Positions 7,723 to 14,450 of a DNA stretch of 35,703 nt are shown piece after piece (position 1 is the stretch's first letter; each line of letters begins with the position of its first letter). This stretch comes from Nitriliruptoraceae bacterium (GTDB taxonomy: Bacteria; Actinomycetota; Nitriliruptoria; Nitriliruptorales; Nitriliruptoraceae). Made by a program: the position numbers and the translations under genes. The notes beneath the pieces are model-generated. The model saw only the letters and a list, made by a program, of their open reading frames with translations. It was not told the origin of the DNA and ran no database searches. The stretch lies in NCBI GenBank assembly GCA_003563915.1, contig PWTE01000113.1, positions 1 through 35,703 on the forward strand, written 5' to 3'.

Positions 7723-8507
7723 CGCCCGGTCACGTCCTGGAGGAACGCGAGGACCGACCCCTCGAGCAGCTCCGCATCGTGGTCCAGCATGACCACATGG
7801 TAGGAGCGTTCGCACAGCAGTTCGCGGACGTCGCCGCTGCCGACGAGTGCCCGCAGCTCGTCCGCATCGGTCGGCGGGACCGTGTGGTCGACGGTCGACC
7901 TCACGACGAGGAGTGGCTGGACGACATCGAGGAGCTGCGCACGGAGCCGAGGCAGCTCCCGGACCAGCGACCGCGCCGCCCTGGCCGCGACCAGGCGGTA
8001 CGCCTCCTCCGTCACCCCCGGTCGCGCGATGTCATCGTCAGGCATCCCGGCCAACCCGCGCGGCACGTAGGGCACCACGAACTGCAGGACGGGTGAGACC
8101 CGGGCGACGAGCCCGGAACGGTCCGTGATCGGCGCATTGATGACGACGAGGCCCTGAACCTGATCGGGATGGCGGCTCGCCACATCCAGGGAGAGGGTGC
8201 CTCCGAGGCTGTGGCCGATCAACACGACCTGCTCGCAGCGCTCGGCGAGGTGCTCGGTCACACGCTCGAGATGTGCGTACCAGTCGCGGTACCGGGTGCG
8301 GGCGAGATCGCGGTGATCGGTGCCGTGCCCCGGCAGGACCGGTACCTCGACGCTGTAGCCAGCCGCCGCCAGCTGCTGGCCGAGGGGGCGGGTGGCGCGG
8401 GGACTGCTCGTGAACCCGTGGGTGACGACGATCCCGACACGTCCTCGAGCACCGCGGCCGGCTGCGGACCAGGGCTCGGCACCCGGCACCGTGACGACCG
8501 CCTCCAC
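7719..8507 (-). CDS. Alpha/beta hydrolase, carboxylesterase / monoacylglycerol-lipase type
   Basis: With GTG at 8507 (AGGAG seven bases upstream) the protein has 262 residues, close to the bacterial Est30/monoacylglycerol lipase size. The oxyanion motif THGFTSSP lies at 29-36, the nucleophile elbow GHSLGG puts Ser100 at the centre, and the triad is completed by Asp207 (STVDHTVP) and His237 (SYHVVMLD). A short cap between 125 and 175 is typical of the family. The likely reaction is hydrolysis of carboxylic or glycerol esters. An upstream in-frame extension is open but has poor start context. It is the first gene of a three-gene coupled block with the SRPBCC and zinc-ribbon genes and diverges from the gene at 8672. 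Confidence 0.87.
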   Translation of the reverse strand: MEAVVTVPGAEPWSAAGRGARGRVGIVVTHGFTSSPRATRPLGQQLAAAGYSVEVPVLPGHGTDHRDLARTRYRDWYAHLERVTEHLAERCEQVVLIGHSLGGTLSLDVASRHPDQVQGLVVINAPITDRSGLVARVSPVLQFVVPYVPRGLAGMPDDDIARPGVTEEAYRLVAARAARSLVRELPRLRAQLLDVVQPLLVVRSTVDHTVPPTDADELRALVGSGDVRELLCERSYHVVMLDHDAELLEGSVLAFLQDVTGR

Positions 8508-8577
8508 CGTGAAGCTCCTGATCACCTCGACACAGGTCCGGACGTCCTCGAGGACCCACCACCCCCCGTGCTGGCGC

Positions 8578-8583
8578 AGCGTA
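8578..8583 (-). promoter_or_regulatory. Candidate -10 (TACGCT) for the hydrolase operon
   Basis: TACGCT on the minus strand fits TAnnnT, about 71 nt before the hydrolase GTG. The same hexamer occurs on the plus strand at 8640-8645 for the divergent gene, so the 164-bp intergenic region appears to hold two back-to-back promoters. No clear -35 is seen. Confidence 0.3.
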
Positions 8584-8639
8584 GAGCGTGCGGAGCTCGC
8601 TGCCACGCACCGGGTGTCGGGTGACCAGGCGCCACCACC

Positions 8640-8645
8640 TACGCT
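8640..8645 (+). promoter_or_regulatory. Candidate -10 (TACGCT) for the membrane-EEP gene
   Basis: TACGCT fits TAnnnT. A start of transcription near 8653 would leave a leader of about 19 nt with GGAGGT at 8662-8667, well placed for the GTG at 8672. No clear -35 is seen. Confidence 0.35.
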
Positions 8646-8671
8646 GCTGCGTCCAGGCGGTGGAGGTCGCG

Positions 8672-10576
8672 GTGGCCGGAGGGATACGGCCGGGTGCGTT
8701 GATCCCGGCAGCGGCGTTCGTCTCGCTGCTGCAGTTCGACGTGTTGCGCGTCTGGCTGCCGTCACTGCTCTTCGTGGTCGCGGATGCCGGTGAGACCTCC
8801 GCGCTGGTCATGGGGGCGATCGCGATCGCGATCGCGGCCATCCCCCCGATCGTCGTCGTGCTCACCCCTCGCCGTCGCGTCCGAGGGCTCTGGGTGACCG
8901 GGGTGGCGATCCTGCTCGCAGCTCGTCTCCTCCTGCAGCTCAGCGATGGAGGCCTGCTCCAGTTCTCCGCGGCGGCCACCGCCCTGGGCGCATCGGCGGT
9001 CGCCATCGGTGCGCTCGGAGCCGGGACGCACTCCGCCGGCCTCGCACGGTTCGGGGTACTCCTGGGGTTCGCCGCATCCGGCGTCATCCACGCCGGTCTG
9101 GCCATGACCGACCTGGTGTGGCGGAGCGGCACCGTCGGATGGGTCGCCACCCTCGGACTGGTCGCCGCAGCAGCCGGTGCCACGTGGCCGGCACGTCACC
9201 TGCTCGATGGTGACGGCGATGGCCGTGGCCGAGCGTGGCCATGGTGGCTCCTGGGGCCCGTGCTCCTGCTCATCACGGTGCTCCTCCTCGTGCCAGGTCG
9301 GGTCGCGACCGCCACCCGATGGGCGGACGAGCTGGTCGCGGCGACGGTCGTGGCCTTCGCAGGTCTGTTGATCCTCGCGGTGCTCCTGGGGCGGTGGGTG
9401 GGACCTGCGGTGGCCGGGCCGGCCGGTGCGGGACTCGTCCTCGTCGGGGTCGCCGGGAGCCTGGAGGCAGGCTCGCTGATCGCCGTGCTGGCGCAGGCCG
9501 TGCTCGCCGTCGGCCTGGGTGCGATCGTCGCGGCGCTGGATCGAACCGGAGGCGACGGCTCGCCACGGCTGGTCGGAGCCGCTGCCGCTGGCTCACCGCT
9601 CCTGCTCGTGATCCTGGGGTTCGTCTACTACGCGGGATACGACCTCCCACTCCCCTTCTCCAACCGCCTCGTGCTCCTCCTGACCGCGGTACTGGTCGCG
9701 GGCGCGGCCCTGCTCGCCGGGGCCACGCGGGAACGGATAGTGCTGCGCGAGCGAGGCTTCGCGACACGTCTCGTGCGGGTGACGGCGGTGACGGCGGCGA
9801 CCGCGCTGGTGGCTGCGCTGCTGGTCAGCGGCAGCGATCGCGGCCCACCCGAGGTCGGAGCCACGGATGAAGCGATCCGCGTCGCGGTTGCCAACATCCA
9901 CATGGGCTTCGACCCTGAGGGCCGCTTGTCCGTCCACGAGCTCAGCCAGGTCCTCGACGCGCACTCCCCGGACCTCGTCGTGCTCAACGAGGTCGATCGT
10001 GGCTGGTTGACCACGGGCAGCCGGGACACGCTCCGTCAGCTCAGCGGCCAGCTCGGGCTCCCTTACGTGTTCGGGCCGGCGGCGGACGAGGTGTGGGGCA
10101 ACGCCATCCTCAGCCGCTACCCGATCCGCGAGTTCAGCGTCGAACGGCTTCCACGCGGTCGGGACGCCATGGCTCGGAGCCAGCTGATCGCGCTCGTCGA
10201 GGTCGCACCGGACCGACAGGTCGCCGTGATCGCCACCCACCTGTCGCACGTGGACGTGCAGGGGGACACCCGTGTGCCACAGGCACGTGCGATCGCCGCG
10301 ACGGTGGCGCGCCTCCAGGAACGGGACATCCCCATCATCCTGGCGGGTGATCTCAACGCCGAACCGGATGACCCCGAGCTCGCGATCTTCGAGGATGTCC
10401 TGCGCTCGGTGCTTCCCCCCGGCAACCCGACGTTCCCCTCCTCCGACCCCGAGGTCCAGATCGACCACCTGCTCGTGGACGACGCGTTCGACTTCCGCGA
10501 CGGCGAGGTGCTCGAGACGGAGGTGTCCGACCACCGGCCTCTCACCGGCATCCTGGAGCTGCGCGGAACCCCGTGA
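8672..10576 (+). CDS. Polytopic membrane protein fused to an endonuclease/exonuclease/phosphatase (EEP) domain
   Basis: The protein of 634 residues starts at GTG with GGAGGT 4 nt upstream. Residues 1 to about 385 hold some 11-12 hydrophobic segments. Residues about 400-634 form an EEP domain with the metal and catalytic motifs LNEVD, ATHLSH, GDLNAEPDD and SDHRPL. EEP enzymes cleave phosphodiesters or phosphomonoesters in nucleic acids, inositol phosphates or sphingolipids. The membrane-plus-EEP order recalls the eukaryotic PGAP2-interacting protein (CWH43 C-terminal type), which acts on GPI lipids. That suggests a membrane-lipid headgroup substrate here, but this is inference. The number of membrane spans sets which side the EEP domain faces and cannot be fixed by eye. 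It converges with the NYN gene after only 9 nt. Confidence 0.85.
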   Translation: MAGGIRPGALIPAAAFVSLLQFDVLRVWLPSLLFVVADAGETSALVMGAIAIAIAAIPPIVVVLTPRRRVRGLWVTGVAILLAARLLLQLSDGGLLQFSAAATALGASAVAIGALGAGTHSAGLARFGVLLGFAASGVIHAGLAMTDLVWRSGTVGWVATLGLVAAAAGATWPARHLLDGDGDGRGRAWPWWLLGPVLLLITVLLLVPGRVATATRWADELVAATVVAFAGLLILAVLLGRWVGPAVAGPAGAGLVLVGVAGSLEAGSLIAVLAQAVLAVGLGAIVAALDRTGGDGSPRLVGAAAAGSPLLLVILGFVYYAGYDLPLPFSNRLVLLLTAVLVAGAALLAGATRERIVLRERGFATRLVRVTAVTAATALVAALLVSGSDRGPPEVGATDEAIRVAVANIHMGFDPEGRLSVHELSQVLDAHSPDLVVLNEVDRGWLTTGSRDTLRQLSGQLGLPYVFGPAADEVWGNAILSRYPIREFSVERLPRGRDAMARSQLIALVEVAPDRQVAVIATHLSHVDVQGDTRVPQARAIAATVARLQERDIPIILAGDLNAEPDDPELAIFEDVLRSVLPPGNPTFPSSDPEVQIDHLLVDDAFDFRDGEVLETEVSDHRPLTGILELRGTP

Positions 10577-10585
10577 CGCCGTCGA

Positions 10586-11761
10586 CTACAGGAGCCAGAG
10601 CAGTTCGTGAGTGGCGATCACGTCGGCACCAGACGCCCGGACACGCTGGATCAGCTCACGGTCGTCGGTGACGACCGTGAGGGGGTCGTCCGTGCTCTCG
10701 ACCTCGAACACGATCTCGTCATCTGCCGTGATGCCGTCGGCGGTGAAACGAACGGCGACACCACGGCCCGCGCCACCCGCTCGTCGTCCGCTCGCGACCT
10801 CACCGTCGAAGAGGACCGTCGGCTCGACCCCGCGGGCACTCGCGAGGTTGGCCAGCGCCTGGACCAGCCAGTTCCTCTGCTGCTCCAGCGTCAGCTCACC
10901 ACGGTGCTGCCGGGTGACGTTGTACCCGTCGACGAGCAGCCGTCGGCCGCGGTGCAGCAGCAACTCCACCGCCTCACGCGTCCCCGGGACGACCCCCTCA
11001 GGCAGGCGGCTCGGTCGCCCCGGTCGCAGCCCTCCTGGCCGTCGAGGTTGGGCCCCCTCGGAGGTAGGACGGCCGGGCTCGTGCTGGGCCGCTGACGCCG
11101 AACGTTCCTGCGCCTCCCGCGCCCGCCGTTCCTCGTCCGCTCGCCGCAGCTCACGCAGTTCGGTGCGAAGCTCATCGAGTTCAGCGTCACGTCGTCGACG
11201 CTCGCGGGCGACGGCTCGCTCACGCTCTACCGCGGCGTCAGCGAGCTGCCCTCGAGCGGCGGTCAGATCAGCTTCGAGGGCCGCCACCCGCGCCCGGACC
11301 TCCGCGAGTTCCTCGCGGGTCGCAGCCTCCCGCTGCTCCGCCCCCTCCGCTCGTCGTCGCGCATCGTCGCGTTCCTGCCGGACCGCTCGGAGACGGTCAC
11401 GGTCGCGATCGGCGCGGCGCCGCAACTCGATCAGCGCCTGCTCCTGAGGTCGGTCCCCCGACGACACTGCCCCGTCGTCCGCTTGGGCTGCCAGAGCCGT
11501 CACGACCTCCGGTGGGAGCGATGGCAGCACCGTGTCCCAGAGCTCACGATCCTCGCTCAACAGGTTCTCGAGCTGTTGTCGGCCTCTCCCGCCAGCGAGA
11601 CGCCCGGTCGAGGTGCCCCGCAGCCTGCCACGTCGTGGCTGGTCCGGCCCGGCAGGCAGTTCGTCGAGAGCGCGTCGCACCACAGGAAGCAGGGCTGCCC
11701 AGGCATCGGTCGACAGCCTTGCCAGGCCGGCCTTCGGGGGTGGCTCGGCGGTCGGTGCCAT
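10586..11761 (-). CDS. NYN/PIN-like (YacP-type) ribonuclease with central coiled coil
   Basis: The 391-residue protein has three parts. Residues 1-100 are a helical N-terminal region including EDRELWDTVLPSLPPEVV, typical of the actinobacterial family. Residues about 108-225 are an almost continuous Arg/Glu/Ala coiled coil. Residues about 265-391 are a NYN domain beginning RRLLVDGYNV (Asp278). Further acidic residues at 319 (LFDG), 348-349 (ADDEI) and 366-367 (TDDREL) would form the metal-dependent RNase site. YacP/Rae1-like NYN proteins cleave mRNA or rRNA-associated RNA. The target is unknown here. ATG at 11761 follows the zinc-ribbon gene's TAG with no gap (TAGATG), so the two are surely co-transcribed. 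Confidence 0.88.
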   Translation of the reverse strand: MAPTAEPPPKAGLARLSTDAWAALLPVVRRALDELPAGPDQPRRGRLRGTSTGRLAGGRGRQQLENLLSEDRELWDTVLPSLPPEVVTALAAQADDGAVSSGDRPQEQALIELRRRADRDRDRLRAVRQERDDARRRAEGAEQREAATREELAEVRARVAALEADLTAARGQLADAAVERERAVARERRRRDAELDELRTELRELRRADEERRAREAQERSASAAQHEPGRPTSEGAQPRRPGGLRPGRPSRLPEGVVPGTREAVELLLHRGRRLLVDGYNVTRQHRGELTLEQQRNWLVQALANLASARGVEPTVLFDGEVASGRRAGGAGRGVAVRFTADGITADDEIVFEVESTDDPLTVVTDDRELIQRVRASGADVIATHELLWLL

Positions 11762-12049
11762 CTACGTCCCGGCGAGCGGAGCCGCTTCGACCTGGATCGC
11801 GTCGTCCCGACCACACCATCGACAGGTGACCGAACGCACCTGTTGATCGAGGACCTCCTCCTCCTCGACACGCCCCTCACCACCCAGGTCGAAGTGGTGG
11901 AACCGGCGCGTGGTCGCCGTGGTCACGACATCGAACCGCGTGACGTTGCCGCAGGCATCGCAGCGGAAGCGGTGCTCCGGGCCGAAGGCCAGCTCCAGCC
12001 GGGGACGTTCCGCGGTCGTAGGGACGGCGCGGTCCCGGGGCTCGGACAT
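11762..12049 (-). CDS. Small zinc-ribbon protein
   Basis: The product has 95 residues. Cys pairs CDACGN near residue 31 and CRWCG near 78 are separated by about 40 residues containing beta strands, a classic zinc-ribbon layout. The stretch between includes an acidic EEEE run. Start ATG at 12049 (MSEPRD). The frame is open upstream but lies in the DUF309 tail. Its stop abuts the NYN start. I infer a role tied to the NYN nuclease, perhaps as an RNA- or protein-binding partner, because the two genes are fused end to end. No known family is recognised with certainty. Confidence 0.75.
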   Translation of the reverse strand: MSEPRDRAVPTTAERPRLELAFGPEHRFRCDACGNVTRFDVVTTATTRRFHHFDLGGEGRVEEEEVLDQQVRSVTCRWCGRDDAIQVEAAPLAGT

Positions 12050-12114
12050 CGTGGTCTCCTGACGTGATCTGCTGCGACGTGTGCCCGACCACACCCGACG
12101 TCGGGCGCACCGGC

Positions 12115-12711
12115 CTAGCGACGGTTCGGGCTGCGCGGCTTGCCAGCAGCCAACCACACGGGCTCGTCCGGCACCGGTGTCGGCGTGCTCGGCGGTTGCA
12201 GCGCGGCAGGGTCCGGGGTGAACCAGGCGCCGCGCGTGGTCGCGGGGAAGCGACCCGGCAGCTCCGTGGCGTGGACCCCCTCCTCCTCGACCTGTGCGGC
12301 CAGCCGTTCACACGTACGCCGGGCCGAGTCCACATCGATGCCCCGGTGTTCCGCGGGGTACGACGCAAGGCGCTCTGCCGCTCGTTCCGCCAGCTTCACG
12401 GCGCCGACCGGGTTGCCGCGCTGCACGTGCACCGCGGCGACCGCGACCTGGATGACCCCCTGCCAGAGATCCTGATCGGACCCGGGGGAGGCGTGCCAGA
12501 CCGCTTCCAGACACTCGTGCGCCTCGAAGAAGCGCTGCTCGTTCCACAACCGGACACCCAGGTCCAGCGCCTCCTCGACGGTGTCGAACCCATGGTCCTC
12601 GGCGAGCGGACGGTCGTCGGTGCCGTACGGCAGCGGTCGTCCGGTGCGGTCGCGAGGGCGCGACTGCTCAGGTCGCCCATCCTCTCGTCGGTCGCGGTCG
12701 GTACTGGCCAC
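12115..12711 (-). CDS. DUF309 family protein
   Basis: The protein of 198 residues contains the DUF309 signature FFEAHECLEAVW at 61-72, followed by a helical region with WQGVIQVAVAAVHVQRGN (about 83-100). DUF309 proteins are small all-helical proteins of unknown function; the conserved Glu, His and Trp are thought to line a pocket. Both ends (1-40 and 150-198) are charged and proline-rich and probably flexible. GTG at 12711 is preceded by GGAGAAGGA. It is the first gene of the DUF309, zinc-ribbon, NYN series (65-nt gap to the zinc-ribbon gene) and diverges from mutM with 61 bp between starts. Confidence 0.85.
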   Translation of the reverse strand: MASTDRDRREDGRPEQSRPRDRTGRPLPYGTDDRPLAEDHGFDTVEEALDLGVRLWNEQRFFEAHECLEAVWHASPGSDQDLWQGVIQVAVAAVHVQRGNPVGAVKLAERAAERLASYPAEHRGIDVDSARRTCERLAAQVEEEGVHATELPGRFPATTRGAWFTPDPAALQPPSTPTPVPDEPVWLAAGKPRSPNRR

Positions 12712-12738
12712 GGTGTCCTTCTCCGTCGTGATGCCCTC

Positions 12739-12744
12739 AGGGTA
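12739..12744 (-). promoter_or_regulatory. Candidate -10 (TACCCT) for the DUF309 operon
   Basis: TACCCT on the minus strand fits TAnnnT, 27 nt before the GTG of DUF309. A transcript starting near 12731 would carry GGAGAAGGA as its ribosome binding site. It lies back-to-back with the mutM -10 only 15 bp away. Confidence 0.35.
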
Positions 12745-12759
12745 ACCCCGCCCCGGGGG

Positions 12760-12765
12760 TAGCCT
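12760..12765 (+). promoter_or_regulatory. Candidate leaderless promoter -10 (TAGCCT) of mutM
   Basis: TAGCCT fits TAnnnT and ends exactly 7 nt before the mutM GTG at 12773, so transcription would begin at or next to the start codon. No Shine-Dalgarno sequence precedes mutM, which is consistent with a leaderless mRNA, a common arrangement in actinobacteria. Confidence 0.45.
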
Positions 12766-12772
12766 GCCGGGC

Positions 12773-13627
12773 GTGCCAGAGCTCCCCGAGGTCGAGTCCG
12801 TACGCAGGCAGCTGGTCCCCGAACTGACGGGCCGGCGGGTGATCAGCGTCTGGTGGGACCCTCACCCTCACGCACGCCTATCCGACGTGGAGCTGCTCGC
12901 CGGACGGCGCATCGAGGAGGTGCGACGACGAGGGAAGTTCCTGCTGTGCCCTCTGGGACCCGAACCGGACGGACGCGAGCTCGAACTGGTCCTCCACCTC
13001 GGCATGACCGGCTCGTTGCGCATCGTGCCCACCGAAGGGCCCGGCGCTATCGATGACGAGGCGTCGGACGCGCCCACCCACATCCGCGCCAGCTTCGTGC
13101 TCGACGATGGGCGCGCGGTGTTGTTCCGGGACCCCCGGCGCTTCGGACGCGTCTCGGTGGTGCCGGCCGGGGACTACGCCGGGCGGATACCGACGCTGGC
13201 CGCCCTGGGCCCGGAACCGCTGTCCTCGGACTTCCGGGTGGCTGACTTCATCGCCGCGCTGGCCGCGACCAGCGCCCCGGTCAAGGCGAAGCTCCTGGAC
13301 CAACGACTGGTCGCCGGCGTCGGCAACATCTACGCGGACGAGGCGCTGTGGCGCGCACGGATCCACCCCGGATCGCGGCGCGTGGGCGCTGGCCGGGCCG
13401 GCTCCCTCCACGCCGCGATCCGCACGGTGCTGGCCGCGGCGATCGAGCGCGAAGGCACCACCTTCCGCGACTACCAGATGGTGAACGGAGCGAGCGGTCG
13501 GTACGCCGACCACCTCAACGCCTACGGGCAGGGAGACCTGCCGTGCCGTCGTTGTGGCACCGCGATGCGTCGGACGGTGATCGCACAGCGGGGCACGACC
13601 TACTGCCCGCGCTGTCAACGCGTGTAG
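12773..13627 (+). CDS. mutM: Formamidopyrimidine-DNA glycosylase (bifunctional glycosylase/AP lyase)
   Basis: The 284-residue enzyme removes 8-oxoguanine and formamidopyrimidines from DNA and nicks the abasic site. The N-terminus (M)PELPEVE provides the catalytic Pro2 and Glu3. Lys55 in RRRGKFLL is the conserved substrate lysine. The helix-two-turn-helix segment reads LLDQRLVAGVGNIYADEALW. The C-terminal zinc finger uses Cys258, 261, 278 and 281, with Arg in the beta hairpin (RGTTYCPRC). These features favour MutM over Nei. GTG start without SD; probably leaderless. Its TAG at 13625-13627 abuts the convergent TetR gene's stop with no gap. Confidence 0.96.
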   Translation: MPELPEVESVRRQLVPELTGRRVISVWWDPHPHARLSDVELLAGRRIEEVRRRGKFLLCPLGPEPDGRELELVLHLGMTGSLRIVPTEGPGAIDDEASDAPTHIRASFVLDDGRAVLFRDPRRFGRVSVVPAGDYAGRIPTLAALGPEPLSSDFRVADFIAALAATSAPVKAKLLDQRLVAGVGNIYADEALWRARIHPGSRRVGAGRAGSLHAAIRTVLAAAIEREGTTFRDYQMVNGASGRYADHLNAYGQGDLPCRRCGTAMRRTVIAQRGTTYCPRCQRV

Positions 13628-14230
13628 CTACCGCCGGAAGGCGCCAGCCACGATGGCGTGGGCGAAGCTCGCCGCTTCCTCCGGATCGTCGACCTGGACG
13701 TGCATCGGCGGGAAGGTGAAGTAGGACAGGATGAGACGCATCACGACCTCGGCCGCGACATCCGGGTCGACCCGACGCAGCTCCCCGCGTTCGACCCCGT
13801 CCGCGATCACGCCGCGGAACAGCCGCAGTCCGGTGGTGACCAGCGGACCACCGTTCGCGGTGATGCGTGGGAGCAGCAGTCCCGACTCCTCGTCGCGCCC
13901 CCTGGTGAGGACCGGGTGCTCGACGAAGAAGCGAACGCCGACGAGGAAGGCGGCCTCGAGCTGCCCCGGAGCGTCGTCGCAGCCCTCGATGGCCTGGGTC
14001 AGGATCCGGACGAACCGCTCCGCCTCGCGTTCGAGCAGGGCATCGACCACCGCGTCCTTGTTGCGGAAGTGCCGGTAGAGGGTCGCCTTGCCCGCCCGCG
14101 CCTCACGCGCGATGTCCTCCATCGTCGTGCGCCGGATCCCCGCCGCCACGAAGCGGCGAGCCGCCGCGACGAGCAGATCCTCCCGTCGGCCGCCGCGCGC
14201 CCCACGCGCTGATGTCGCTGCCTCGCTCAC
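13628..14230 (-). CDS. TetR family transcriptional regulator
   Basis: With GTG at 14230 (AGGAG six bases upstream) the protein has 200 residues; a second GTG at 14251 adds seven residues but lacks an SD. The N-terminal TetR helix-turn-helix is clear: TTMEDIAREARAGKATLYRHFRNKDAVVDALL. The C-terminal helical domain, of unknown ligand, includes FPPMHVQVDDPEEAASFAHAIVAGAF. TetR proteins commonly repress a neighbouring or own promoter. Divergent from the DEDDh nuclease gene (220 bp between starts), with palindromic DNA in between. The target is not evident. Confidence 0.9.
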   Translation of the reverse strand: MSEAATSARGARGGRREDLLVAAARRFVAAGIRRTTMEDIAREARAGKATLYRHFRNKDAVVDALLEREAERFVRILTQAIEGCDDAPGQLEAAFLVGVRFFVEHPVLTRGRDEESGLLLPRITANGGPLVTTGLRLFRGVIADGVERGELRRVDPDVAAEVVMRLILSYFTFPPMHVQVDDPEEAASFAHAIVAGAFRR

Positions 14231-14311
14231 CTCCGGCTCCTCCCCAGCCACCGGTCAACGGCATCTCAGCTCGGAGAGCCTCGCTGCCATCGATCGGTAC
14301 GCCTACGGAGC

Positions 14312-14336
14312 GGAACGCTAGTACGCCGAACGTTCC
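14312..14336. promoter_or_regulatory. Candidate TetR operator: GGAACG / CGTTCC inverted repeat overlapping a -10
   Basis: GGAACG at 14312-14317 and CGTTCC at 14331-14336 form an inverted repeat with a 13-nt spacer. Inside it lie a perfect 8-bp palindrome GAACGTTC (14328-14335) and, on the minus strand, TAGCGT (14320-14315), a TAnnnT -10 for tetR. A regulator bound here would cover its own promoter. The positions are seen; the role is inferred. Confidence 0.3.
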
Positions 14337-14450
14337 ATGGAGCGCCGGAGGTCACCCGAGGGTCACTAGGAGGTGTCCCAGGGCTCTGCTACACACCACC
14401 TGGCCGAGGGAACGCACGTTCGGTCACGACGCGGTGGGAGCGGAACGAGC

